A stretch of 64,000 bases of DNA from Symbioplanes lichenis. GTDB lineage: Bacteria > Actinomycetota > Actinomycetes > Mycobacteriales > Micromonosporaceae. Made by a program: the position numbers and the translations under genes. A model generated the notes under the pieces. The model did no database searches and was not told where the DNA came from. It saw only the letters and a list, made by a program, of their open reading frames with translations. Where the stretch lies: positions 310,001-374,000 of the forward strand of contig NZ_JAUZQD010000009.1 in assembly GCF_030709675.1 (NCBI RefSeq). Direction: 5' to 3'. Within the stretch, counting starts at the first letter, position 1. Every line of letters begins with the position of its first letter. This document shows, one piece after another, positions 34,401-42,391 of the stretch.

Positions 34401-35275
34401 AGGGCCTCGATGGCGGGGAGGACCTGCGTGCGGATGATCTCGAACTTCTTGAGCTCGGTCACGCCCGCCATGCCGCCGTGTGCGACGGTGAAGCCCATCC
34501 CGGCCAGCCGGGTGGCCTCGGCGACGAGCCGCTCCACGTTCTCGCCCTCGGCGCCGGGGTCGAGGGCGAGGGTCACGGTCTTCTCGATGGTGTCGTAGTC
34601 GCGGCCCTCGTTCTCACAGTGCTGCCGGAGCACGTCGAGCTTGCGCTCCACGTCCGGCGAGTTGAAGAGGTTGCAGGCGTCCGCGTACTTCGCCACGAAC
34701 CGCAGCGTCTTCTTCTCGCCCCCGCCACCGATGAGGATCGGCGGGTGCGGCCGGCTGATCGGCTGCGGCGAGTTGAGCGTGCGCCCGAGCTGGTAGTGCT
34801 TGCCCTCGAAGGGCCCGTCCTCGCCGTGGAACATCCGCAGGCAGATCTGCAGCGTCTCCTCCAGCCGCTCGAAACGCTCGGCCGTCGGCGGGAAGAAGAG
34901 CCCCAGGCCGCGCGACTCCTCCTCGTTCCACGCGGCGCCGAGACCCAGCATGGCCCGGCCGCCCGAGAGCACGTCGAGCGTGGTGACGGCCTTGGCCAGC
35001 AGGCCCGGGTCACGATAGGTCACGCCCGTCACCAGGGTGAGCAGCTTCGCCCGGCGGGTGCGGGCGGCGAGGAAGCCGAGCGCGGTGTACGCCTCGAGCA
35101 TCTCGTGCTCCGGCGGCCCGATCATCGAGATCTGCCACAGGTGGTCCATGACGCTGATCCGGTCGAACCCGGCCTCGTCGGCGGCCGCGGCCACGTCGGC
35201 GAGCTCGGGGCCGAGCCGGGACGGGCCGTTCGGCCACGTGAAGTCGGAGATGTGCAGACCAAGTTTCACGGCCAT
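34397..35275 (-). CDS. Luciferase-like F420-dependent oxidoreductase
   Basis: 292 residues from the ATG at 35275, with GGAAAGG just upstream. Bacterial-luciferase-like barrel: KLGLHISDFTWPNG, DRISVMDHLWQI, LLTLVTGVTYRDPGLLAKAVTTLDVLSGGRAMLGLGAAWNEEE (the family core), and PHPPILIGGGGEKKTLRFVAKYADACNLF. Actinobacterial members with this pattern generally use F420 rather than FMN; this is family knowledge. The substrate is unknown. First gene of a two-gene unit with the HAD phosphatase. Confidence 0.9.
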   Translation of the reverse strand: MAVKLGLHISDFTWPNGPSRLGPELADVAAAADEAGFDRISVMDHLWQISMIGPPEHEMLEAYTALGFLAARTRRAKLLTLVTGVTYRDPGLLAKAVTTLDVLSGGRAMLGLGAAWNEEESRGLGLFFPPTAERFERLEETLQICLRMFHGEDGPFEGKHYQLGRTLNSPQPISRPHPPILIGGGGEKKTLRFVAKYADACNLFNSPDVERKLDVLRQHCENEGRDYDTIEKTVTLALDPGAEGENVERLVAEATRLAGMGFTVAHGGMAGVTELKKFEIIRTQVLPAIEAL

Positions 35276-35440
35276 GTCCTTTCCGGGGGCGACTCCGCCG
35301 ACCCTACCGCCGGGAGGGTGGTACCCGGGCGCGCCTCCGCCAAGCCACCGAGCCGCCCTTGGTTGGCCGGCTGCGTGTGATGGGCGGCGCACCTCCGCCT
35401 TGCGGCTGCGAACGGCAGCTGGGGCCGGCGGCTGCGGCTC

Positions 35441-35530
35441 GCGGGCAGGGGCGGCGGCGCGGGCGGCGGGCGGCGGGCGCGGGCGGCGGGCGCGGGCGGC
35501 GGGCGGCGGGCTCGGCGGGCGGGCGGAGCA
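35441..35530. repeat. GGC/GCGGGC low-complexity tract
   Basis: GCGGGCGGCGGGCGGCGGGC-like runs on the plus strand, with imperfect 6- and 7-base periods. Confidence 0.75.
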
Positions 35531-35702
35531 GGCGGCGGGCGGGCGTAGGGGTGAATTGCAGATGGCGCGGGGCGGGGCATGGGGGCGAGGGGCCGAGGGC
35601 GGGGCGGAGCCGAGCGACCGCCTGGGGTGACGGGGGTGGTCTCACCGTCCGTAGTGGATCGTGACCTCGCCTGAACCGGTTAAGCACAACGTGCCCGCGA
35701 GG

Positions 35703-35730
35703 TTGACCGACCGTAGTCAGTTGATAAGTT
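35703..35730 (+). promoter_or_regulatory. Predicted promoter of the glycosyltransferase gene
   Basis: TTGACC (35703-35708) and TAAGTT (35725-35730) with 16 bases between, in locally A+T-richer DNA. Confidence 0.45.
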
Positions 35731-35774
35731 GTGAGCCGCCCACCGATCCGACCGCCGCCGAGGAGCCACCGCCC

Positions 35775-36830
35775 ATGCCTCCCTCGTCGCGACGCCCGGC
35801 CCCGTCGCACACCATGCAGTCACCGACCGTGACCGTTGTCATCCCGGCCCTCAACGAAGAGCACAATCTGCCGCTCGTGCTCGAGAATCTTCCGCCCGTC
35901 GACGAGGTGATCGTCGTGGACGGCCGCTCCGACGACGACACCGTGGCCGTCGCCCGCGAGGTGCGGCCCGGCGCGATCGTCGTCCGCCAGACCCGCTCCG
36001 GCAAGGGGAACGCCCTGGCCTGCGGATTCGCCGCCGCCACGAGCGACATCGTGGTGACGCTCAACGCCGACGGGTCGGCCGACCCGGGCGAGATCCCGCG
36101 CTTCGTCGACGCGCTGCTGTCCGGGGCCGAGGCGGCCCACGGGTCGCGCTTCCGTCAGGGTGGCGCACACCGCGACGCCCTGCCGGCCGAGCGAGCGGCG
36201 CACGCCACGCTCAGCCGGGTGGTCAACGTGTTGTTCCGCACGCGGTTCACGGACCTGAGCTGCGGCTACAACGCGTACTGGCGGGAATTGCTCCCCGTGC
36301 TCGACCTGCCCCGGCCGGTCGACGGGCGCCTCAAGCGCGGCCGGCTCGCCTGGGGCGACGGTCCCGAGGTGGAGACGTTGATCACGGTCCGGATGGCCAC
36401 CCGCGGGCTGCGCGTCGTCGAGGTCGCCACGGTCGGCTACCCCCGGATCCACGGCGAGCGGCCCCGCCGCTTCCTGCCGGCGGCCTGGCGCATCCTGCGC
36501 ACGATCGCCACCGAGTACGCCCGGCGCTGGAGCCGCGAGCCCCGCCGCCCGGTCTACCGCGCCGCCGAACTCCCGGAAAGCCAGATCATGCGGCCCGAGA
36601 GAATGCCCGGCGCCGACCGCGGGCGGCCGGACGACGGACGCCACAGCCGTCACGCGGTCCCTCCACCGCCCCGCCCCCGCCGCCGCACCGACCTGCGCGT
36701 CATCCGCGGTGAGAGCGACGAGTGGGGCACGCGCGGCGACAACGGGCCGCGCTCGGCGGAGAACAGGCGTGACCGCTGGGACGACCCGGGCCCCTACTAC
36801 CAGGCAGTCCCGGGCGAGAACTACCGCTGA
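35775..36830 (+). CDS. Family 2 glycosyltransferase, soluble
   Basis: 351 residues from the ATG at 35775, with GAGGAG about nine bases before; an ATG at 35814 is possible. GT-A fold of the GT2/dolichyl-phosphate-sugar-synthase kind: VTVVIPALNEEHNLP, VIVVDGRSDDDTV, RSGKGNALACGFAAA, VVTLNADGSADPGEI (variant of the DxD metal site), SCGYNAYWRELL. Unlike membrane GT2 enzymes it has no helices; after about residue 260 a basic, Arg/Pro/Asp-rich tail follows, probably disordered. It would transfer a sugar from a nucleotide donor to a lipid or polymer. It stands alone. Confidence 0.88.
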   Translation: MPPSSRRPAPSHTMQSPTVTVVIPALNEEHNLPLVLENLPPVDEVIVVDGRSDDDTVAVAREVRPGAIVVRQTRSGKGNALACGFAAATSDIVVTLNADGSADPGEIPRFVDALLSGAEAAHGSRFRQGGAHRDALPAERAAHATLSRVVNVLFRTRFTDLSCGYNAYWRELLPVLDLPRPVDGRLKRGRLAWGDGPEVETLITVRMATRGLRVVEVATVGYPRIHGERPRRFLPAAWRILRTIATEYARRWSREPRRPVYRAAELPESQIMRPERMPGADRGRPDDGRHSRHAVPPPPRPRRRTDLRVIRGESDEWGTRGDNGPRSAENRRDRWDDPGPYYQAVPGENYR

Positions 36831-36862
36831 GACGAACGAACCCGGTCCGGCGAGCGCAGACC

Positions 36863-36896
36863 AGCCCGGGGCCACGCCGCCACGTGGCTCCGGGCT
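36863..36896 (+). terminator. Terminator hairpin after the glycosyltransferase
   Basis: Fourteen-bp stem (36863-36876 with 36883-36896), containing one G-U pair, and loop CCGCCA. Confidence 0.7.
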
Positions 36897-36930
36897 CCGA
36901 CCTCACTAGCGCACGCAGACCTCGAATTCG

Positions 36931-37010
36931 CACGCGAGCGAGAGAACGCGCGAGCGAGAGAACGCGCGAGCGAAAACGCGCACGAGCGGGAAAACGCGCG
37001 CAAGCGAGAG
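36931..37010. repeat. 16-bp tandem repeat, about five copies
   Basis: Units of the form AACGCGCGAGCGAGAG follow one another with small changes in the spacer between the converging glycosyltransferase and fgd genes. One strand is purine-rich. Confidence 0.8.
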
Positions 37011-37013
37011 ACC

Positions 37014-38012
37014 TCAGGAACCCGCACGCAGCCGGGGCAGGATCTCCTCGCCGTACACCTGGAGGAAGCGCTCCTGGTCCGGACCCGGCGCGTGGAACAC
37101 CAGGTGCTTGAAGCCCATGTCGAGGTACTCCTTCACCTTGGCGGCGTGTTCGGCCGGGTCGGACGACACGATCCAGCGCGACACGGTCCGGTCGACCGGC
37201 AGCGCGTCCGCCCGGCGCTGCATCTCGATCGGGTCCTCGACGCCGGTCTTCTCCTCCGGGGAGAGCGCGAGCGCGCCCCAGTAGTGCGTGTCGTTGCGCG
37301 CCTTCTCCAGGTCGGGGTCGAAGGACACCTTGACCTCGATCATGAGGTCGAGGTCATCGAGCGACTTGCCGCCCTTCTCGGCGCCCTCGCGCACGGCCGG
37401 CAGGAGCGTGTCGGTGTAGAGGCTGTGCCCCTTGCCGCTGGTTGTGATGAAGCCGTCGGCGATGCGGCCGGCCAGGCGGGTGGCGGCCGGACCCGAGGCG
37501 CCGATGTAGATGGGCACCGGGGTGGCCGGCTTGTCATAGATGGTGGCCGTCTCGGTGCGGTAGAACTGGCCCTCGAAGGTCACCCGGTCCTCGGACCACA
37601 GCCGCTGGATCAGTTGCACGGCCTCCTTGAGCCGGGCGAAGCGCTCCTTGCCCTCGGGCCAGGTCAGGCCGAGCGGCACCTCGTTGAGCGACTCGCCGGA
37701 GCCGACGCCGAGGATGACGCGGCCCGGGGCGAGGCAGCCGAGCGTCGCGAAGGCCTGCGCGACGACGGCCGGGTGGTAGCGGAACGTCGGGGTGAGCACG
37801 CTCGTGCCGATCAGCACCCGCTCGGTGCTGGTCGCGAGCGCGCCGAGCCAGGGCAGCGCGGCGGGCGCGTGGCCGCCGTCGTGCCGCCAGGGCTGGAGGT
37901 GGTCGCTGACGAAGACGGAGTCGAAGCCCTGCCGCTCCGCCTCGATGCCGTAGCGGAGCAGCTCGCGCGGGGCGAACTGCTCCGCGGATGCCTTGTAGCC
38001 GAACCGAATCAT
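37014..38012 (-). CDS. fgd: F420-dependent glucose-6-phosphate dehydrogenase
   Basis: 332 residues, the normal length. Oxidises glucose-6-phosphate to 6-phosphogluconolactone while reducing F420, supplying F420H2 to the many F420 enzymes of actinomycetes. Highly diagnostic segments match Fgd1: FGYKASAEQFAPREL at the N-terminus, SDHLQPWRHDGGHAP (about 36-50), GTSVLTPTFRYHPAVVAQAFATLGCL, LGVGSGESLNE, TSGKG, and LVFHAPGPDQERFL near the end. The catalytic His and Glu regions are intact. It ends downstream of the sigma-fusion gene (nine bases between start and that gene's stop) and could be read from the same message. Confidence 0.96.
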   Translation of the reverse strand: MIRFGYKASAEQFAPRELLRYGIEAERQGFDSVFVSDHLQPWRHDGGHAPAALPWLGALATSTERVLIGTSVLTPTFRYHPAVVAQAFATLGCLAPGRVILGVGSGESLNEVPLGLTWPEGKERFARLKEAVQLIQRLWSEDRVTFEGQFYRTETATIYDKPATPVPIYIGASGPAATRLAGRIADGFITTSGKGHSLYTDTLLPAVREGAEKGGKSLDDLDLMIEVKVSFDPDLEKARNDTHYWGALALSPEEKTGVEDPIEMQRRADALPVDRTVSRWIVSSDPAEHAAKVKEYLDMGFKHLVFHAPGPDQERFLQVYGEEILPRLRAGS

Positions 38013-38021
38013 GGATCGACC

Positions 38022-39932
38022 CTATCCCGCGGCCTTGTACGCCTTACCCGCCTCCGTGGGAGTCGACGAGTCCTTGTAGAGCCCGAAGTCGACGCTGTCC
38101 CCGACCGCGGGGAGGCCGAACCAGGCGTAGCGCTCGACGAACGACCGGGACTCCAGCCCCTTGGTCGTCCCCTCGATGAAGGCGACCTCCTGGGCGGCGC
38201 TCGGATACTTCGGGCTGCCCGAGAAGTTCATCAGCCCGAACTCGGTGACCCAGATCGGCAGCCCGTACTTTTGGTGCACCGCGTCCACGTACCCCAGGAA
38301 CTGGCCGACCGCCGCGTCGCTGAAGTCGGATCCGTACCAGTGGATCGGGATGAAGTCGACCTTGAGCCCCCGGGCCTTCGCGCCGTCCATGAAGCGGTCG
38401 AGCCACCCGTCCTCGGTGTCGCCGCCGTAAGCCACGGCCGGCGCGCCGAGCCGCATGCCGGTCGCCTCGAGCTTGGGCCAGGCGGCGAGCGCGTCCTCGA
38501 CGCTCATGTTGGCCTGCCCGCCCATGTCCGGCTCGTTGAAGCCGAGCAGCGTCCCGTCCCCCTCCTTCTTGACCTCGGCGAGGGTCGCGCTGGTGACGTT
38601 CGCCTTCCCCCAGACCATGGGTACGAACTCCACGCCGGCCGGCCCGGGCATGCTGTCGTTGGTCGGGGACCAGTTGTAGTACCACTTGGCGCCGACGTCC
38701 TCGAGCGCGCCCTTCACCCCGCTGAACTCCCACGTGCCGACGCCCTTCTTGCCCGAGATCTTCGGGGCGGGCGCGACGGCCGGCTTCGAGGTCTTCGCGG
38801 GCTTGGGCGACTTCTTCTTCGTCGCCGAGGGCTTGACCGACGGGGACGGCGAGGCCGAGGGCGACCGGGTGACCAGCGGCGTGCGCGACGGGGCCGGCGC
38901 GGCGACGACGGCGGCTGTGGTGACTGGTTTGTCACTGCCTTGGTTGTACGCGACCACAGCCGCCCCGCCGCCCGCGACCGCACCCGTGGCAAGAACAGCC
39001 GTCAGCACCCGGCGGCCGATCCCGACCGTGCCCTTGACCGCGATCTTGGCGGCGAGCGCCTTGCCCGAGCCGCCCGCCGCGTGGGCCGCGGTGTGCGCGC
39101 CCGTCGCGTGCGCCGCCGTGTGCGCGCCCGTCGCGTGCGCCGCCGTGTGCGCGCCGACGACCGGCAGCCCGTGCGAGAGGGTGTGCGGCAGGGGGACGAG
39201 CGCCATGCCGACGAGCAGCTTCTCCGCGGCGACGAGCCCGGACCACGCTCCGGAGCACTGCCGGCAGTCGCGGGTGTGCCGGGCGATGCGCTTGCGCCAC
39301 AGCGGCCCCGGCCGCCCGTCCCAGTCGGCGACGACGAGGGACAGCTCGGGGCAGCGCGGCGACGCCTCGAGCGCCCGGACGACGGCGCGCGCGGTCTCCA
39401 GCTGACCCTTCATGCGCTGGATGCGCACGGCGGCGTGCTGCCGGGTCACCTCGATCGCGTCGACGATCTCGTCGCGGGTCAGCTCGCCGGAGGCCTCCAG
39501 CCACCACAGCGACAGCAGCTCGCGGTTGTCCTCGTCGAGCCAGCGGGTCGCCTCGGCGGTCTCGCGGCGCTGCCCGGAGAGCTCGAGCCGGGTGATCGCC
39601 AGGTCGGTGAAGTCGGCGCCGGGGTCGCGGAGGTCGTCGGGCAGCAGCGCGTCGGGGGCCGCCCGGCGCACCCGGTAGCGCTCGCGCACCTGCCGGACGG
39701 TGATCGCGACCAGCCACGACCGGAACGCCTCGGGGTCGCGCAGGTCGCCCAGGTTGCGCAGGACCCGGAGCATGGTGTCCTGCACGACGTCGTCGACGTC
39801 CGCGTGCCCGTCCAGCGCCCGGCCGACGATCGTGTAGACCAGCGGCAGGTAGCCGGCGACCAGGCGGTCGATCGCGGCCGCGTCGCCGTCGCGGGCGGCG
39901 AGCACGGTTGCGGTGTCCGGTTGATACGCCAT
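38022..39932 (-). CDS. ECF sigma factor fused to anti-sigma zinc motif, membrane helix and GH128-like glycosidase
   Basis: 636 residues, about three times a normal ECF sigma. Domains in order: sigma region 2 (about 22-90, with HADVDDVVQDTMLRVLRNL), sigma region 4 (about 130-190), then Cys194-x24-His219-x3-Cys223-x2-Cys226, exactly the ZAS zinc-binding anti-sigma pattern. Three tandem AHTAAHATG repeats follow (261-287), then a membrane helix (about 308-329), a Ser/Pro/Lys-rich linker (340-395) and a GH128/Asl1-like glycosyl hydrolase domain (396-636). The last has Glu467 in GFNEPD and Glu564 in WVTEFG as likely acid/base and nucleophile. Predicted topology: sigma and zinc motif inside, hydrolase domain outside. 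Inference: beta-glucan or wall polymer binding outside controls the sigma domain inside. All parts are in one frame with uniform codon use. Confidence 0.9.
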   Translation of the reverse strand: MAYQPDTATVLAARDGDAAAIDRLVAGYLPLVYTIVGRALDGHADVDDVVQDTMLRVLRNLGDLRDPEAFRSWLVAITVRQVRERYRVRRAAPDALLPDDLRDPGADFTDLAITRLELSGQRRETAEATRWLDEDNRELLSLWWLEASGELTRDEIVDAIEVTRQHAAVRIQRMKGQLETARAVVRALEASPRCPELSLVVADWDGRPGPLWRKRIARHTRDCRQCSGAWSGLVAAEKLLVGMALVPLPHTLSHGLPVVGAHTAAHATGAHTAAHATGAHTAAHAAGGSGKALAAKIAVKGTVGIGRRVLTAVLATGAVAGGGAAVVAYNQGSDKPVTTAAVVAAPAPSRTPLVTRSPSASPSPSVKPSATKKKSPKPAKTSKPAVAPAPKISGKKGVGTWEFSGVKGALEDVGAKWYYNWSPTNDSMPGPAGVEFVPMVWGKANVTSATLAEVKKEGDGTLLGFNEPDMGGQANMSVEDALAAWPKLEATGMRLGAPAVAYGGDTEDGWLDRFMDGAKARGLKVDFIPIHWYGSDFSDAAVGQFLGYVDAVHQKYGLPIWVTEFGLMNFSGSPKYPSAAQEVAFIEGTTKGLESRSFVERYAWFGLPAVGDSVDFGLYKDSSTPTEAGKAYKAAG

Positions 39933-40030
39933 CAGAGTGCAGACCCTTCCGTCGGCCCTGAACTATGCCTCGCCGCCGGGGTTTCGACGACCGCGGAAAG
40001 GGAGACGGGCGCGTACGGACAGGGATAACA

Positions 40031-40054
40031 GGAACTTCCGGGAGAGATTTCTCC
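40031..40054 (+). promoter_or_regulatory. GGAAC box and two small inverted repeats in a divergent region
   Basis: GGAACTTCC at 40031-40039 contains GGAAC, the typical -35 element recognised by ECF sigma factors. GGAGA-GATT-TCTCC at 40041-40054 forms a hairpin. They lie between the sigma fusion and the RsbW-type gene. A matching -10 (CGTC) at the right distance is not evident, so this is only a candidate. Confidence 0.35.
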
Positions 40055-40143
40055 GCCGGGTGTGGGTCACAGCTTGGGTTAGGCGCGGCGAGCACAGGGA
40101 ACATGACGGTCCGTCGGTGGACCAGATCGGAGGGGGCGGGGCG

Positions 40144-40545
40144 ATGCGCTTCTCACTGAACCTGAACCTGCCCCGGGAGGCGGACAGCGTCCCGGCCGTG
40201 CGCAAGATGCTGCGGTGCGCGCTGGCGGTGTTCGAGGTCGACCGGGAGGCCGGCGAGGACCTCGAGATCGCGCTCACCGAGGCGTGCGCCAACGTGGTGC
40301 GGCACGCGGACGGCGCGAACAGCATCGAGGTGCGGCTCGACGTGGCCGCGGACCGGTGCTCGATCGACGTCAGCGACAACGGCGCGGGCTTCGACGCCGA
40401 CGCCGTCCCGGATCCCGCCCAGGGCGGCGACAACGGGCGCGGGCTGTTCCTCATCAAGGCGCTGAGCGAGAACGTCCGCATGCAGTCGACCCCGCGCCGG
40501 GGCAGCTTGATCCACTTCGAGAAGGCCTTCGCCGGGGCGCGCTGA
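40144..40545 (+). CDS. RsbW/SpoIIAB-like anti-sigma ATPase
   Basis: 133 residues, the family length, from the ATG at 40144 after a GGAGGGGGCGGGG tract. GHKL fold: N-box EACANVVRHA (about 46-55), G1 DNGAGF (about 78-83), G2 GRGLFLI (about 98-104). Such proteins bind a sigma factor or phosphorylate an anti-anti-sigma partner on serine. It is divergent from the ECF fusion and 100 bases ahead of a SpoIIE-type phosphatase, forming most of a partner-switching module; no STAS anti-anti-sigma gene is adjacent. Confidence 0.92.
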   Translation: MRFSLNLNLPREADSVPAVRKMLRCALAVFEVDREAGEDLEIALTEACANVVRHADGANSIEVRLDVAADRCSIDVSDNGAGFDADAVPDPAQGGDNGRGLFLIKALSENVRMQSTPRRGSLIHFEKAFAGAR

Positions 40546-40645
40546 CGCGTGACCCTGCGCCGTGGCCCGTGGCGCTCCTTCTATCATCTTTGCTCTACGG
40601 CAAATATTGCCGTGGTTCACAGGATCGCAGGAGAGCGAGGGCCGC

Positions 40646-41764
40646 GTGTCCGACCGTCCGACGCCCGTGGGAGCGCTGCTGCGCGCGGCGCCGCCCGACC
40701 GGCTGCCCGAGGTGACGGCCGAGCATCTGCGCCGGCATCACGCCGCCGGCCGGGTCGAGGTGCTGCTGGGTGATCTCACCCTGACCGGGCTGCAGCCGGT
40801 GCTCGACGCGGACGGGCCGGTCGGCGACCCCCTCGCCCAGCGCTGCTTCGGCAGTCAGCAGCCGGTGCTCGACGGCAATCGCACCTATCTCCCGCTCACG
40901 GTGTGGGGCGAGCGCCTCGGCGTCCTCGAGGTCGAGCTGTCCGCCCCGGCCGACGTTGAGCCGCTGCTCCCGGTGGCGGGCGAACTCGCGCTGGCGCTCC
41001 GGGCCGCCGACATCGTGACCGACCGCTATCGCCGGGTGAGCCGCCTGCAACGGCTGACCATGGCCGCCGAGCTGCAGTGGGAGCTGCTGCCGGGCCGGTC
41101 GCTGGGCGACGGGCGCTTCCTGGTCGCGGGGCAGCTCGAGCCCGCGTACGCGGTCCTGGGCGACCACTTCGACTGGGCCCTCACCGGCGACCGGCTCACC
41201 GTGACCGTCCTCAACGGCGACGGCGACGGGCTGGACGCGGCCGTGCTGACGACCGTCGCCGTCAACGCCATGCGCAACGCGAGGCGCTCCGGGGCGAACA
41301 TCGTCGAGCAGGCCGAGCTGGCCTCCGACGCGGTCTACGCCCGGTACGGCGGGGCCGCCCACGTGGCGACGCTGCTGCTCGAGGTGGATCTCGTCGCGGG
41401 CCACGTGGAGGCGGTCGACGCCGGGTCACCGCGCGCGCTCATCGCCCGGGACCGCGACATCGTGCCCGTACGCCTGGAGCAGCAGTTGCCCCTCGGCATG
41501 TTCAGCGAGACGCGGTACGAGACGCAGCGGTTCAGCCTCGAGCCCGGTGACCGGCTGTTGATCGTCAGTGACGGGGTGCACGAGGCGGCGCCGGGCGGTC
41601 GTCCCCCGTACGGGGAAACCGCCCTGCTGAACGCCTTGCGCCGGACGCGGCTGCAGCCCGCCACCGAGGCAGTCGGTACGGTGATGCGCGACCTCCGCGA
41701 TTACCACGCGGGGCGGGAACCCGACGACGACGCGGTCACCGTCTGCCTCGACTGGAGGCGATGA
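40646..41764 (+). CDS. SpoIIE-type PP2C serine phosphatase with N-terminal sensor region
   Basis: 372 residues from the GTG at 40646 (AGGAGAG ten bases before). The first 125 residues form a GAF-like region (VEVLLGDLTLTGLQPVLD, YLPLTVWGERLGVLEVEL). The rest is a PP2C domain: AAELQWELLPG, metal-binding GDHFDWAL (where most members have GGDFYD, so one Gly/Asp position is changed), DAGSPRALI, LLIVSDGVHEA and DDDAVTVCL with the final metal Asp. It likely dephosphorylates an anti-anti-sigma factor. Its stop overlaps the MarR start (ATGA), so the two are coupled. Confidence 0.9.
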   Translation: MSDRPTPVGALLRAAPPDRLPEVTAEHLRRHHAAGRVEVLLGDLTLTGLQPVLDADGPVGDPLAQRCFGSQQPVLDGNRTYLPLTVWGERLGVLEVELSAPADVEPLLPVAGELALALRAADIVTDRYRRVSRLQRLTMAAELQWELLPGRSLGDGRFLVAGQLEPAYAVLGDHFDWALTGDRLTVTVLNGDGDGLDAAVLTTVAVNAMRNARRSGANIVEQAELASDAVYARYGGAAHVATLLLEVDLVAGHVEAVDAGSPRALIARDRDIVPVRLEQQLPLGMFSETRYETQRFSLEPGDRLLIVSDGVHEAAPGGRPPYGETALLNALRRTRLQPATEAVGTVMRDLRDYHAGREPDDDAVTVCLDWRR

Positions 41765-42291
41765 CGCTTCAAACCGGCGGCGAACGGGTACCGGGGGATT
41801 CCCCCTCTTCAGTCCCTGCGTCCCGAGGACCTGGCATGGAGCGCGTCACCGACGTCGCCGCGGCGGTCGAGCCGGCGGTGGAATCGCTGCTGGGCGTCTT
41901 CGAGAGCGCCCGGCTCGCCCAGTCGCCCGCCGTACCCCCGGCCCAGCTGCGCGTGCTCACGATCATCTCGCGCAACGACGACACCAACATGAGCCGGCTG
42001 GCCGAGGCCCTGGACGTCGTCCCCTCGTCGGCGAGCCGCCTGTGCGACCGGCTCGAGGCAACCGGCCTCCTGCGCCGCGTCCCCGACCCGCGCGACCGCC
42101 GCGAGGTGCGCCTGCTGCCCACGCCCGCCGCCCGCAAGCTGCTGGAGGAGCTGCGTGACCGGCGCCGGGCCGCGCTGGCCGAGATCCTCGAGCGGATGCC
42201 GCCGGCGCGGCGGGCCGATCTCGTGCGCGCGCTCTCCGCCTTCGACGCGGCGGCGACGGCGACGTCCGGCAGCGGCCTGCGCACGGCCTGA
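41761..42291 (+). CDS. MarR-family transcriptional regulator
   Basis: 176 residues from the ATG at 41761, which overlaps the phosphatase stop; an internal ATG at 41836 would remove 25 poorly structured residues. Winged helix: PAQLRVLTIISRNDDTNMSRLAEALDVVPSSASRLCDRLEATGLLRRVPDPRDRREVRLLPT, which contains the recognition helix and the DxR wing signature. It acts as a dimeric repressor sensitive to a ligand or oxidant. The overlap with the phosphatase gene is unusual and suggests a joint stress circuit. Confidence 0.9.
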   Translation: MTLQTGGERVPGDSPSSVPASRGPGMERVTDVAAAVEPAVESLLGVFESARLAQSPAVPPAQLRVLTIISRNDDTNMSRLAEALDVVPSSASRLCDRLEATGLLRRVPDPRDRREVRLLPTPAARKLLEELRDRRRAALAEILERMPPARRADLVRALSAFDAAATATSGSGLRTA

Positions 42292-42391
42292 CCCGCCGCC
42301 GGCTTTCTGCCGCGGCCTCCGCTTCCGCTGGGCTCTATCTCCGCCGCCGGGCCGCGCGGGGCTTGATCAACTGCTGGGGTACGGTCGCCCG

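Larger units (their letters stand above)
35276..35774. other. Spacer with extreme GGC-rich stretch and a promoter
   Basis: About 500 bases. Bases 35441-35530 are almost pure GGC/GCGGGC repeats and can form G-quadruplex-like structures. The right end contains a plausible promoter (35703-35730) for the glycosyltransferase. Open frames in the left part are low-complexity, and I accept none. Confidence 0.6.
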
